DNA of 64,000 nucleotides from Aspidapion aeneum (lineage: Eukaryota > Arthropoda > Insecta > Coleoptera > Brentidae). Shown piece after piece: positions 21,501 through 30,890 of this stretch (its first letter is position 1; each line of letters begins with the position of its first letter). Both the position numbers and the translations under genes were made by a program. The notes under the pieces were generated by a model. That model did no database searches, had not been told where the DNA came from, and saw only the letters and a program-made list of their open reading frames with translations. Location of the stretch: the NCBI GenBank assembly GCA_963576565.1, contig OY755044.1, positions 56,472,108 to 56,536,107 of the forward strand, in the 5' to 3' direction.

Positions 21501-21710
21501 TCACCACTGTATGCCTAATCCTCCAAAAGGGTTAGCTATCAGTTTGGGTGAGACACTGTTCAGATCTTCTGAATCAATCTGAGGTTTACCGAAAGTGTTT
21601 TGAGGTAAACGTGCAATAGCCGGACATTCGCACAGTACATGTCTAACTGTTTCATCATCCTCCATACAGAGTCTACATTCGGTCTCTTCTGTTATTCCCA
21701 TTCTGTGCAT
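21501..21710 (-). pseudogene. LINE ORF2 C-terminal zinc motif
   Basis: Contains CRLCMEDDETVRHVLCECPA, the CCHC-type motif found at the C-terminus of jockey-superfamily ORF2 proteins after RNase H. It is the same frame as the RNase H segment before the 316-bp insertion cut them apart: LRLPMHRMG here follows TGHC upstream. Confidence 0.75.
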
Positions 21711-21727
21711 GGGTAGTCTTAGGCAGT

Positions 21728-22043
21728 CAGTGGCGCACCCAGGAATGTGTCTTGGGGGGGGGCCCGACAGCTACGATGGTCGCCCTCAAAAAACTTGCGA
21801 CCAAAAAAAAAAGGCCATCATGTGTGGGGGGGCCCGACAGCTACAAAGTGCGCCCTCAAAAAACTTGCGACCAAAAAAAAAAAAGGTCATCATGTCTTTT
21901 CGCAACTACGCCACTGCTTGGGGTTGGCGGGGGCCCGAAGCCTCCTGATGTCAAATTTTAAGGTATTTTTTATGTTTTATCATCAAATATGTAGAAAATA
22001 TATTAAAAAATGTAAGGCTAGGGGGGGCCCCGGGGCCCATGTC
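21728..22043. mobile_element. 316-bp insertion in LINE ORF2, hAT-like end
   Basis: Flanked by GGCAGT on both sides (21722-21727 and 22044-22049). Starts CAGTGGCGCACCCAGGAATG, an end type common in insect hAT-like MITEs, and contains the inverse CGCAACTACGCCACTG at 21901-21917. An internal unit of about 74 bp beginning GGGGGGGCCCGACAGCTAC is present twice. The right end is GC-rich and may be a second, truncated element. Confidence 0.6.
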
Positions 22044-23088
22044 GGCAGTGACCCGTAAAAAGTCCAGTCACTATACGGATCTCCTGTCTGGTAAGTCCAA
22101 TGATATTTCTGGCTCCCTTCTGACAAGGTCCCTTAATGAACTCTTTAGAGTGAGCCAGTTCTGGTATATTCATCCAGTATTGTTGGAAGCTGTCCTCCAT
22201 CCATCCCAATATGGTTAATTTAGCAGCATTGTATGATATGCCCAGGGCTGGTTCGGGGCCGAAAAATTCGGCAGATGCCGCTTCCCTCGCTGCCTGGTCC
22301 GCGGCCTCATTTCCCTCGTGCCCAGAATGCCCTTGTGTCCATACTAATGACACCTTATTAGCGCTACCAAGCGTATTCAGCGAGTCTCTGCAGTTCCGCA
22401 CGGTTCTCGATGAGACCGTGTAGGAATAAAGCGCTTTTAAGGCTGCTTGACTGTCGGAGAAGATTTTTATTGTCCTGTTGGTCCATTCGTGGTCAGTAAT
22501 CCACCGGGCACACAGTTCAATGGCTACGAGTTCGGTGTGAAATATAGTAGCCAATTTGCCGAGACTATGTTGAATCTCGACTTTTTCTTGGATACTAACA
22601 ACTCCGGATCCAACGCCTGATGGCATTTTGGATCCGTCGGTATACCAGAAGCTATCGTTGTTTGAAAAGTTGGTCCTGTTTTTTAACCATTCCTCCCTCT
22701 CTGGGAGTATAATGTTGTATAGCTTTCTGCTGTACACCGTGTTGGGCATGACGTCGGATATCATTCCTAGAGTTGCATCCAACTCTTGTTCCCTAGTTAG
22801 GGCTGTTGATATCATTTTGTTTGCCCGGCCATCCTGGTGGTTGGCCCTTATTCTATCAGTTGCTCTTCGTGCCTCCGCCTCTAAGAAAATGTGAAGCGGA
22901 GGTAAGTTTAGTAAGCATTCAAGCGCAGTCGATGGGCTAGAGCTTATTGCACCATATATGGTAAGACTGGCCTGTCGTTGTAAGCTGGCTAGTTTGGCTC
23001 TCCAGGTTCTTTGATGTCCCTTCTCAAACCAGACGATTGCACCGTACGCAATTATTGGTCTAATGACTGTTATATACAGCCAGTACAT
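22018..23088 (-). pseudogene. LINE ORF2: RT thumb and RNase H
   Basis: Begins in the RT C-terminal region (MYWLYITVIRPIIAYGA) and continues into a type I RNase H: YTDGSKMPSGVG (first Asp), HTELVAIELCA (Glu), IFSDSQAALKAL (second Asp) and WTQGHSGHEGNEAAD (His/Asp). All four catalytic positions are present. RNase H removes template RNA during reverse transcription. The last few residues before the stop come from the inserted 316-bp element. The upstream TGA at 23139-23137 is in frame with this segment, so it is a continuation, not a separate gene. Confidence 0.85.
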
Positions 23089-23136
23089 TTGTTTGGGGCT
23101 AGTGCCCCAGGTTTTTCCACAAATTCTTTTGCACGT

Positions 23137-23412
23137 TCATAGGGACAGTGTGGCTTTGCGGATTACCTCTTCCAAATGGGTGTTCCAGGTGAGAGTTTTA
23201 TCTAGGGTGACCCCCAGGTATTTACCGTCTGACGCAAATGGAATTATTTCACCGTTAAGCTTCGGAGGAGTCAGGAAGTCTAGCTTTCTTTTACGGGTGA
23301 ACGGTATAATGATTGTTTTGCAGGGATTAACAGACATCTGTTCCCTATCACACCAGTCTTTTACCGTGTTTAGTACTTCTTGTATCTTTCCAGAGAACTC
23401 TTCTTCTGGCAT
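23137..23412 (-). pseudogene. LINE ORF2: RT segment after the YADD box
   Basis: DWCDREQMSVNPCKT and KYLGVTLDKTLTWNTHL are the conserved RT blocks that follow the catalytic box in LINEs. It is bounded by two in-frame nonsense codons: TGA at 23427-23425, just after the YADDV of the previous segment, and TGA at 23139-23137, where relatives usually have Trp. Confidence 0.8.
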
Positions 23413-23427
23413 GTCTCTAATGATTGA

Positions 23428-23736
23428 TCATACGTCATCCGCGTAGCCAAATACTTCTACATCCAGCGATTCTAAGATGGTAAGAAGATCATCGACCAGC
23501 AGAGACCACATGAAGGGAGACAGAACTCCTCCTTGTGGACAGTCTCTAGCCGCTCTAAGACTTTCCATCCATCCATCCATCACATCGTTAAGTGTGATTT
23601 CAATCACTCGATTTTCGAGTGTGCACCTGATGAACCCTGTGATGGTGGATTCAACTCCTCGGGCGCACGCTGATTCAAAGGAAAATGCCCACTGCGACGC
23701 CTTTTGCATCGAGGGTTTCCTTGATTTTTCCAACAA
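23428..23736 (-). pseudogene. LINE ORF2: RT palm with YADD active site
   Basis: Native from about 23690. DCPQGGVLSPFMWSLLVDDLL and VFGYADDV are the classic RT motifs with both catalytic Asp present. The frame joins the previous segment by a frameshift near 23690 and ends at a nonsense codon immediately after YADDV. Confidence 0.8.
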
Positions 23737-24898
23737 GGTTGTTTAAAGCTAGTTCTGTTGACTTGCCTGCTTGGTATGCATATTGATTTGCATTAAGTGG
23801 ATGGGCCATTAAAGCGCCACCTCTCATATGTGCATCTATTATTTTTTCCAAGCCTTTCAACAGAAAAGAGGTGAGGCTTATGGGTCGGAGAGATTTTGGA
23901 GTATTATCTGCCCGACCCGCCTTAGGTATGTAAACTACCTTAACTTTGGTCCAGCTAGTTGGAATATAATTCCATGCTAGGCTTGCCCTGTACAGTTTCA
24001 CCAGGTATGGTACTAGCACTTCCAGGCCTTTTTGTACTAGCACTGGAAGAATAACATCAAGCCCCGGAGATTTGTACGGTTTAAAAGACGTGAACGCCAT
24101 TTTTATCGCATTTGCGTTGATAATTTCTTTTGCAATTTTCCAATCCGCCTGTTTTGGACGGTGTCCATGAGTCAATTGCTCAGGAGTATACCCGTTTTCA
24201 AGGAACGTGCTTCCTGGGATGTGATGGTTTGCTAGTGCCTCCAGGGACTCCCTTTCAGATCTTGTAAAAGTGCCGTCAGAGAGCCCTATTGCGCAGAGTC
24301 TGTCCACGGGCTCTTTGGAGAGAATTTTGTGAATTCTTGTGGTGTCAGGAAGCTTAGTGAGTCCGTGACAAAACCTTCTCCACGACTCTCTTTTGGCACT
24401 TCTAATCTCCTTGTTGTATTCGCTAAGAGAGGCACGATAGCTTTCCCAGTTACCCGTCTCCTTCGCCTGATTGAATAGACGTCTGACCTCTTTTCTTTTT
24501 TTGAACAGAGAGTTGTTCCACCAAGACATACCGCAATTATCAGTCTTGGTTCTAAGAGGTGAGTTTTCGTGATATGCGGTTATGATAGCCTCTCTGAATT
24601 GTACAGCGGCTATTTCTATTTTATCACGATCCCACACGTCGGTCATTGCTGAACTCAGCTTTTCTTGGAGGGATTTAGCATATCCACTCCAATCTGTGCT
24701 TATTGTTAGATCTAGTACCTCTGCCCTATTTTGGCCGACAAAGGTTGGTTTGGAGCCAACATTATTAACGAAAAGCCCCTCCCCTATAATGTAGTGGAAC
24801 AGATATTCACCCATCCTGTTGATATCAGTGCTACCCCACGCTGTGTGGTGCGCATTCGCACACAGCCTAGGATGAGCTGTACGTTCCTCTCTTTGCAA
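23675..24898 (-). pseudogene. LINE ORF2: endonuclease end and RT fingers
   Basis: Starts in the C-terminal half of the APE endonuclease (NAHHTAWGSTDINRMGEYL, with the conserved Asn/His) and continues through the linker into the RT: FKPYKSPGLDVILPVLVQK, YIPKAGRADNTPKSLRPISL and NQYAYQAGKSTELAL. The frame is lost after GVAVGIFL, where related elements continue LDIEGAFD, which points to a small indel near 23690. The upstream join with the first endonuclease segment is another frameshift at about 24865. Confidence 0.85.
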
Positions 24899-25386
24899 TA
24901 TGCAATCAGGTTTGCTGCCTCTGGTGTAGGGAGCAGTGGTGCTTCTCTTTCACCCGGGAAGTATGCTGAGCAGACAACTAGTTCTGTCATGCCCTGTTCG
25001 CCAGGGACAATTAATCGTAGCGCTACTAGGTCATCAGTGCAAAAGTCTGAAAGGACAAAGTAGTTAATATCTTTTCTTATAAGAATAGATGCTCGTGGTC
25101 TATAACCTGAGTTATGTGTGATGATGTTACCAAGAGTTCGGCTGAGTCCAGCTACTTGGTTCGTACTTGATAGCCACGGTTCTTGCAACAGAGCAATGCC
25201 TAACCTCTGTTGCTTGAAAACTCTACCAAGAGTGTACGTTGCTGTCTTGGTATGGCGTAGATTTATTTGTATCAAGTGCAGGCCTTGATGTTGACGTTGT
25301 TGTGCGCCTGCCATTTTTATTTTATTTAATTTTTTTTTTCCCTGCCTATATTTAGGCGGTTGTCTGGGGAGATTCGCGATCGCCAC
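24784..25386 (-). pseudogene. LINE ORF2: APE endonuclease N-terminus
   Basis: QINLRHTKTATYTL is the conserved start of the apurinic-type endonuclease, with the Asn motif, and LLQEPWLS carries the catalytic Glu. The frame opens at 25386, overlapping the end of ORF1 by 35 bp; an internal Met at 25314 is an alternative start. This enzyme nicks target DNA to prime reverse transcription. The frame is lost near 24865, after QLILGC. Confidence 0.85.
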
Positions 25387-26794
25387 CGCCTCCTCCAGGA
25401 GGGTCCCGTCGTGGGCCCTTTTTGTAGGTGGGTTTACCGGGAATGTTCTTCCCTTTACCCTTCTTCTTCCCCTCTTTTTTAGGGGTTTTTGTGAGGGGCT
25501 TCTTTACCGCCTTCCCACTGGGGTCTTTTTGTTGATCCCCTTTTGCTCCTTGGACATTGGTTTGTCCTTTAAGAGGTTGCTTTGCTTTTTGGGCGCCCAT
25601 TCCAGATGGTCCTACTGACCCAGACCCACGCCCCCTGCCTCTGGTTCGGAAGATTACTCTTCCAAATCCAAAGAAGGGCCGCATGTCTAGGCTTTCCAGG
25701 GCCTGCATGGACAGTCCGTCAATGGCGAATATCCATGTTTGGCCCGGTCCAGAGGCTTCAATGTTCAGGGTTACCCAGTCAGCAGTGTTTAGGCCATTGT
25801 TTTGCGCACAGAGACGTTTAGCGACATCCTGAGCAGTGAGCCGAGTCGCCTGCTCATCGTCGGGGATGTACGCTACTACAACGTGTGGCCTGGGAAGTTC
25901 TTCCCCTCTGACACACCTTAATTGCGAGCCTTCCCATGGTTGTAGAGTTGACGAAACCTCTGCCAACCATTGGGCGCTTTGTTCGTTAGCGCAAGTCAGG
26001 TTTAACCATCCAAGCCGATGAGTACAGCCTAGAAATCTGACCTGCGCGCCAGTAGGGACATCTGCTAGAGACCTTAGGATGGCCATCTGCAGTGCCCTTA
26101 GGTTTTCTGCTGTGAGGCTTTCGGAGGGGTAGTTTTTGTGGACAATGCCAACTTTAACTCCCTCTGCCGCAGCGCTGTAGGAGGCTCGGCAGGGTCTTTT
26201 CGACTTCTGCTCTGGAGTATTAGCACTAGACCGTGGACGTTTGGAGCTTGGCTTTACCGTCTCCATGTTTAGCGGTCCCTCTAGTGCCCGTTTGTGGGCA
26301 GCTGAGTATTCCCAGCCGTCCTGAAGAAGTTTTCTAAGCCGTTTTTTTGCCGAGCCAGACAACCCCTTCTGATCTTCTTTATTCTGATTTCGGGTCTCCA
26401 CATTGGAGTCCTTATCAGTAGTGTCACCGTTGCTTTTGAGCAGTTCATTTTCCCGCTCAAGGTCTGGTGACGATGGAGCTGGAGTTGGTGGAACCTCCAG
26501 CTCCATAGGGGCCTCTTCGGCACCCCTTTCTTGGTTAGGTTCTGTAGGCCTACTCGGCACTACTTCCCCTTCGTTTTGTACTCTCAGTGAGAGTTCGGAG
26601 TTTTCGCCTCCTCCGAGAGGGTTAATGAGTGGGTGGCTCTCCCCAGAACCCATGGCGCCAACGACAGCAACCGGGGCTTCAACCCGATCTGAACTGTCGG
26701 TGAGACTATTACTCACCTGGGGTACAAAAAGATTTTTGTCACTCATGATATTCAGTCGGCTAGCCAGCATTTTATCCCTGCCAGGTCCCCCCAA
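25352..26794 (-). CDS. LINE ORF1 protein, intact frame
   Basis: 480 codons if read from 26794; the ATG at 26746 (MSDKNLFVPQV) is an equally plausible start. The N-terminal half is acidic and Pro/Ser/Glu-rich, with a Lys/Arg stretch (SAKKRLRKLL) in between. Residues about 220-390 form a folded region (VKVGIVHKNYPSE, PHVVVAYIPDDEQA, TWIFAIDGLSMQAL) resembling the DUF4780-type domain of insect LINE ORF1 proteins. The C-terminus is highly basic and Gly-rich (GRGRGSG, GKKKGKGKN). ORF1 proteins bind element RNA as chaperones. Unlike ORF2, no lesion is visible. Confidence 0.82.
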   Translation of the reverse strand: MGGPGRDKMLASRLNIMSDKNLFVPQVSNSLTDSSDRVEAPVAVVGAMGSGESHPLINPLGGGENSELSLRVQNEGEVVPSRPTEPNQERGAEEAPMELEVPPTPAPSSPDLERENELLKSNGDTTDKDSNVETRNQNKEDQKGLSGSAKKRLRKLLQDGWEYSAAHKRALEGPLNMETVKPSSKRPRSSANTPEQKSKRPCRASYSAAAEGVKVGIVHKNYPSESLTAENLRALQMAILRSLADVPTGAQVRFLGCTHRLGWLNLTCANEQSAQWLAEVSSTLQPWEGSQLRCVRGEELPRPHVVVAYIPDDEQATRLTAQDVAKRLCAQNNGLNTADWVTLNIEASGPGQTWIFAIDGLSMQALESLDMRPFFGFGRVIFRTRGRGRGSGSVGPSGMGAQKAKQPLKGQTNVQGAKGDQQKDPSGKAVKKPLTKTPKKEGKKKGKGKNIPGKPTYKKGPRRDPPGGGGGDRESPQTTA

Positions 26795-26994
26795 CCCCAG
26801 GCGTCAGGTTGGTTAGGTGATATGAAGTCCATAAAAGGCGCTTAATATCACCGACATCCAGAGGTGCCGGATGGCCATAAATAGCCACCACTCGAGGAGG
26901 CAGAAGCAGCAGAAGTTGGATTCCCACCCTCTTAATCGATTTAAAAATCGACTAAAAATCATCAGAGCATGGCAATATCAACGACCCACACCAC
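26795..26994 (-). other. 5' untranslated region of the LINE
   Basis: GC-richer than its flanks and ends exactly at the 13-bp target duplication, so the element is full length at the 5' side. A LINE promoter would lie here, but no motif is diagnostic. Confidence 0.6.
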
Positions 26995-27093
26995 TGGGTT
27001 GCTGCTTACTTTAACTAAAACCTTAAAAAAATCTACATTAATATCTACTGAGATCTTAGACCAGATTCTAAGCTCTAAGTCCATAGACTTATC
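26995..27093 (-). pseudogene. 5' part of a reading frame interrupted by a LINE
   Basis: On the minus strand a polypyrimidine tract and CAG (TTTTCCATTCAG) precede GATAAGTCTATGGACTTAG, a good splice acceptor. From the ATG at 27084, 26 codons run into the target duplication and continue in phase in 21198-21411. A GTAAGTATTTC donor-like motif only about 32 bp upstream of the acceptor is too close for a normal intron. The product is unrecognised. Confidence 0.35.
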
Positions 27094-27773
27094 CTGAATG
27101 GAAAAGCATAATTTGAAATACTTACCAGCAGGTCAAATACCTCTAGATATTTAGTTTATGCTAAAAATGCTCTCTCAAAATGTTTACAGACAAATTAATA
27201 CATAAATAACTCAAAACTTACAAAATACCAATCAATTTAAATATCGAATAATAATTGAAAAGCGGTGTGGCACGCCAACTTTATCAAAAACTTAACATAT
27301 GAAATATAGGGGACAGCGTTCAAATGGTGTACACAAACATGACATTGACCTTACCCTTTTCTTTTTCATTTGAAATACCTACCCTATTGACGTTTGAAAG
27401 TTACCCTAAGTTCATTTAAAATAATAATAATTTGGTGATGTTCTGATGACAGGGTTTTTTAAACCTCTAATTTCCAACTTACTTCCCGTATTAAATTACT
27501 ACAAGGCCTAAATAACACTGGTCTGCAAAAAATAAAAAAATCTTGATCCCTGGCATTATTTCTGCTGATTCTTATGTATGTATAATGACGCCTTGAATCC
27601 CAATATAGCTTGTATTTTCTTCTACCACCCACCATTTTTGGGGGAGCAGCCCTTTTATCTATTTTTATCACTTTTCGATGATAATGACAATCTTATCGAC
27701 ATAAATTTAAATATTTTGGAGTGAAGAGAATTATTATAGCTGTAAACAATAATAAATAAAAAGATATGTACCT
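27094..27773. other. Interval without genes
   Basis: AT-rich. The minus-strand frame at 27459-27671 shows no conserved motif. No repeat structure recognised. Confidence 0.45.
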
Positions 27774-28434
27774 TCACTTGGTGCTTGCTTTCCTTTTATA
27801 CCTTGAGGTACAACTCTGTCGTTTCAAAAACCAGCAGTACTTCGCCAAGAAGCTTGTATTCAACTTCCCTGAAAATCAATTTTCCAACTTCCAACAAGCG
27901 ATGTCTTGATAAATCCGTTCTCCCTGTTCATCGGAGACTACTCCTAAACTTTCAGAAAAGAAGTACAGATGCGAGTGAAGGCAGTGTACTTTAAAAGACA
28001 TGTTACATCCCATGGCCTTGCAGGCTAAGAGCAATTCCTCGACCTGAGCGACATAATCATCACTTTTGTGGCTACCCAGGATGTTCTTACACACGTTTTG
28101 GAATGCAAACCAAGTTTTTTTTTCTTTTTGATTCAGGTGTTCAAATAAACGTCGAATCTTGAAAAAGTTGTCTAATCTGGGGCGCCACAAAAACACCTTC
28201 CTTGATTCTAGCCTCACTAAGACGAGGCAATTTAGTTTTCATAAATATGAATGCGTCACCTGTTTTGTACAGTGCTTTTACAAACTGTTTGGTCAGTCCG
28301 AGTTTGATGTACAAAGGCGGCAAGTGAATATTATCTTTCGGGATTAAAGGACTGTTATAACTTAACTTACTACTAAAATTAAAAAAATAATAACTAAAAA
28401 ATGTATGTAAAACGGCAAAATCGACGATGTCCAT
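27774..28434 (-). pseudogene. Arthropod repeat-associated protein remnant (LPPLYIKLGL family)
   Basis: Two overlapping minus-strand frames share one similarity: LPPLYIKLGLTKQFVKAL, then KEGVFVAPQIRQLF, then CNMSFKVHCLHSHLYFF and SDEQGERIYQDI, then after a stop LNTSFLAKYCWFLKRQ. I recognise these blocks, in this order, from a large family of uncharacterised multi-copy arthropod proteins that behaves like a transposon product. No enzymatic function is assigned. Lesions are a frameshift near 28150 and an in-frame TGA where the motif usually has Trp. The N-terminal two-thirds of the family are missing, so this is a 3' fragment. Confidence 0.65.
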
Positions 28435-28480
28435 TTAAAATTGATGCAGAACCGCCTCCCCCCAAGAAAAAGGGCCTACC

Positions 28481-28668
28481 CGGGGGAAAATTCGCCACCC
28501 TTAAAAATATACAGTGATTTCCATTTTTTACCAATTATTCCAAGTGATTCCCAGAGATTTTCAGGTGTTTTCCAGTCATTTTGAAGTTATTGACAGCGAA
28601 TTTTAAGTGATTCCCAGGTGCGATTCCCAGAAAAATGTACAGTGATTCTCATCCGCGAAATTCCCCTT
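28481..28668. mobile_element. Decamer-array MITE with 9-bp target duplication
   Basis: GGGCCTACC occurs at 28472-28480 and 28669-28677. Inside it, GGGGGAAAATTCGCC and the inverse CGCGAAATTCCCC form terminal inverted repeats. The interior has several GTGATTCCCAG-like units and ACAGTGATT at both inner ends. It shares its layout, but not its unit sequence, with 6232-6490. Confidence 0.65.
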
Positions 28669-28889
28669 GGGCCTACCACCTTGCTACAAATATTAATGTT
28701 TGAGAACACTAAACGTCTCCAGTACCTCAGAAATAATGATGTAAAGGCCAAAAATGAGGGGTGATGGGGTAAAACGGAGTTTACATTTGGATTCACGAGG
28801 TCATTTTACATAAGAATCGGCAAAAATGGTGTCAGGGGCGATTTTCATGCCGACCAGTGTAACCGAATAAATATTTGCATTTGTTTTAG

Positions 28890-29065
28890 GATACTGAGAG
28901 TGTTATCCTTGGCCGCCATATTAGGAACATCGCACAGCGTCTTACCTGTTTGTAAAAAGTCGGAATTCCAGTGTCTTAATGGAGTGAAATGCGTTCCCAT
29001 CCAGAAATTCTGTAATGGCGTGCCAGACTGCCTTGATGCGAGCGACGAGGCTTTGAATTGTTCAC
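28890..29065 (+). CDS. LDL-receptor class A domain exon of a secreted or surface protein
   Basis: A 176-bp exon bounded by TTGTTTTAG (acceptor) and GTAAGTATTTT (donor). It encodes a hydrophobic stretch (ILRVLSLAAILG), which could be the end of a signal peptide, then one LDLa domain: CKKSEFQCLNGVKCVP, KFCNGVPDC and LDASDEALNC. All six cysteines are present at family spacing, with the acidic calcium-binding residues in DCLDASDE. LDLa modules bind ligands or proteins outside the cell. The upstream intron is phase 2 and the downstream phase 1. Neighbouring exons were not found within the window, so introns are long. Which LDLa gene this is cannot be told from one domain. Confidence 0.8.
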
Positions 29066-30699
29066 GTAAGTATTTTTTTTATTCTTCTTGTATAGGTTGG
29101 ACAATATTTGCGTGCGGAAACAATAATTTCTTTACTTGTTAGAAAAATAGCTATTTTTAACATTATATAAAAATATAACAATACTTTCCATTTCACTACA
29201 ATTAATCTCAAAAAGCTTTAGGCACTTAATTTTTCCTCAATATTTTCCACCGACAATACTGTGGTTTTACAAGAGATCGTCCAAAAATTCCATTTTTAGT
29301 TTGACCATTTTTGCTAGTTTGCATCTTTCATTTCGACGACTCTCTCTAATTTCCATTTTTTAGTAATATCCGACTACCTTAGCATCATAGAAAATTGTTA
29401 TGTCGTTAAAATATGAAAATAAGGATATACAACAAAAACGAACTCGTCCACTGTAATTTAAATAAATCTGAATCTGATTCTGATGCTAACTTCCACCACG
29501 TTCAGCCACGATAAATATTGATCAATAATTATAAATCTTTGGCTTAGTAGCTACCTTCGGGGCTACCTTTATACCAATTTCGGGGCTACCTTTATACCAA
29601 TTTTTTCTCTTAACATTAAATATATATATTGGTTTTGTAAATATAAAAGTAAAAATTATAAATAATTATAATATATTATTATATTATTATAAATAATTAT
29701 AAATAAGGAAATATAAAACATATTTACCAAATAGTAAGCAAATTGCCACCTTATCGCATGCGGTTCAAATTGACTGACAGATCGGTAGCGCAGTTCGACC
29801 AACCAATTAAGTGATAAAACATAAAAAAATTAAGGGGAAGCTGCACGTGACGGGAAATAGTAAAAATTAATAAGTATAAAGAACTAAAAGCCACAAGATA
29901 TATTTTTATAGGTACCCTTTAGGTTAGAAACTTAAGTTTCATGAGGAGAAGAGGCAAAATGAATTGTAAATAAAATATCTAAATTAATAAACAATAAGAA
30001 CGCTCGCTGTTACATAATTTAACAAATTAGTTTGCCGATTCAATGTGGCAACGCAAGATCCATAATTGGGGCAATGATGTGGGTCTGGAAGAACTTTTTT
30101 ATAGTCGACAGTTTGTCAGTTTTTGTTCTGTTTGGTTCATGTTTTTTTTATTTACGTTTTTTATATTTTTTAATATTTTATATTAAAGTTTTACCATTTT
30201 TACAATGCTATAATCAGATTATAACAAAAATTAGGTAACCATTATAGTGAGGAAAATACACAAGCTAGCAAGGATAATTTTTCTGCAATAACTACAATAA
30301 TTTAACCTGTTTAAAATGATAGTCGTACTGATGCAGATAAGTATATTAAAAAGCTTAAATCTTGGGTAAAATACATTACATAAACATCAAATTTATGATA
30401 AAATTTAAAAAAGACACCAGATAAATAACTTTAAAGGAAACAATATACCACTGCCTCTATAATCTCAATACATAACCAAGAATCATCACCCATAGGTATC
30501 TAATAAAAAATATTGCAGTCTACGTTTCATCAACAAAAATCTCAATACCAAAATAGGCAATATACCCAAAAAGCACAATGAAAATTTCACACACACAAAC
30601 AAAAACAATTTACAAAAAGCAATATTCTAAATAAAAGCGGCATCTACAACCTCATGTTGCAGTCTTGAAACTCGACTTAAAAAACATATAATAAATCTC
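29066..30699. other. Probable intron sequence with small repeats
   Basis: Follows the LDLa donor site. At 29440-29480, AAATAAATCTGAATCTGATTCTG looks like the 3' tail of a truncated LINE. At 29557-29602 the block CGGGGCTACCTTTATACCAA is present twice. Otherwise AT-rich (TAATTATAA repeats near 29650-29710). No further LDLa exon seen. Confidence 0.45.
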
Positions 30700-30890
30700 C
30701 GTTTGGACAACCTTTTGCATTTACAGAACAACCAACACAACCCAACAAACTTAGTAACAGCAGCGGGTAGATGGCTCTGCCAAAAATTAATGTAGTTCCA
30801 ATGATGACACATTGGAGCCATCTGTCCGCTGCTGTTATTGAGTTTTTTGGTTTGCATATCATCATTGTCCAAACTCAAATTCAAAAATTA
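30700..30890. other. Strong hairpin, pre-miRNA-like or foldback centre
   Basis: TAACAGCAGCGGGTAGATGG at 30755 pairs with the inverse at 30815-30837 over 23 bp with two mismatches, around a 37-nt loop. Weaker pairing continues outward (GTTTGGACAA at about 30703 with TTGTCCAAAC near 30868). Either a hairpin RNA gene or the core of a small palindromic element. Confidence 0.5.

Larger units (their letters stand above)
21412..26994 (-). mobile_element. Full-length LOA/I-like non-LTR retrotransposon
   Basis: A 5.6-kb LINE, bounded by the 13-bp direct repeat TGGGTTGCTGCTT at 21399-21411 and 26995-27007. The 3' end on the minus strand finishes in an (ATC)n tail rather than poly(A). It holds ORF1, and ORF2 with APE endonuclease, RT, RNase H and a C-terminal Cys-Cys-His-Cys motif. 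The RNase H plus a LOA-like RT block places it in the LOA/I group of the jockey superfamily (inference). ORF2 carries at least two frameshifts, two nonsense codons and a 316-bp insertion, so it is dead. Confidence 0.88.

Noticed and set aside
21709..22058. Three overlapping plus-strand frames rich in Lys and Gly
   Set aside because: All derive from the doubled 74-bp GC-rich unit of the 316-bp insert.
25557..26816. Several plus-strand frames opposite LINE ORF1
   Set aside because: Antisense shadows of the GC-rich ORF1 coding strand.
27094..27150. A complete mini-intron of about 32 bp before 27093
   Set aside because: A donor-like GTAAGT is present but the spacing to the acceptor is far below the size of known animal introns.
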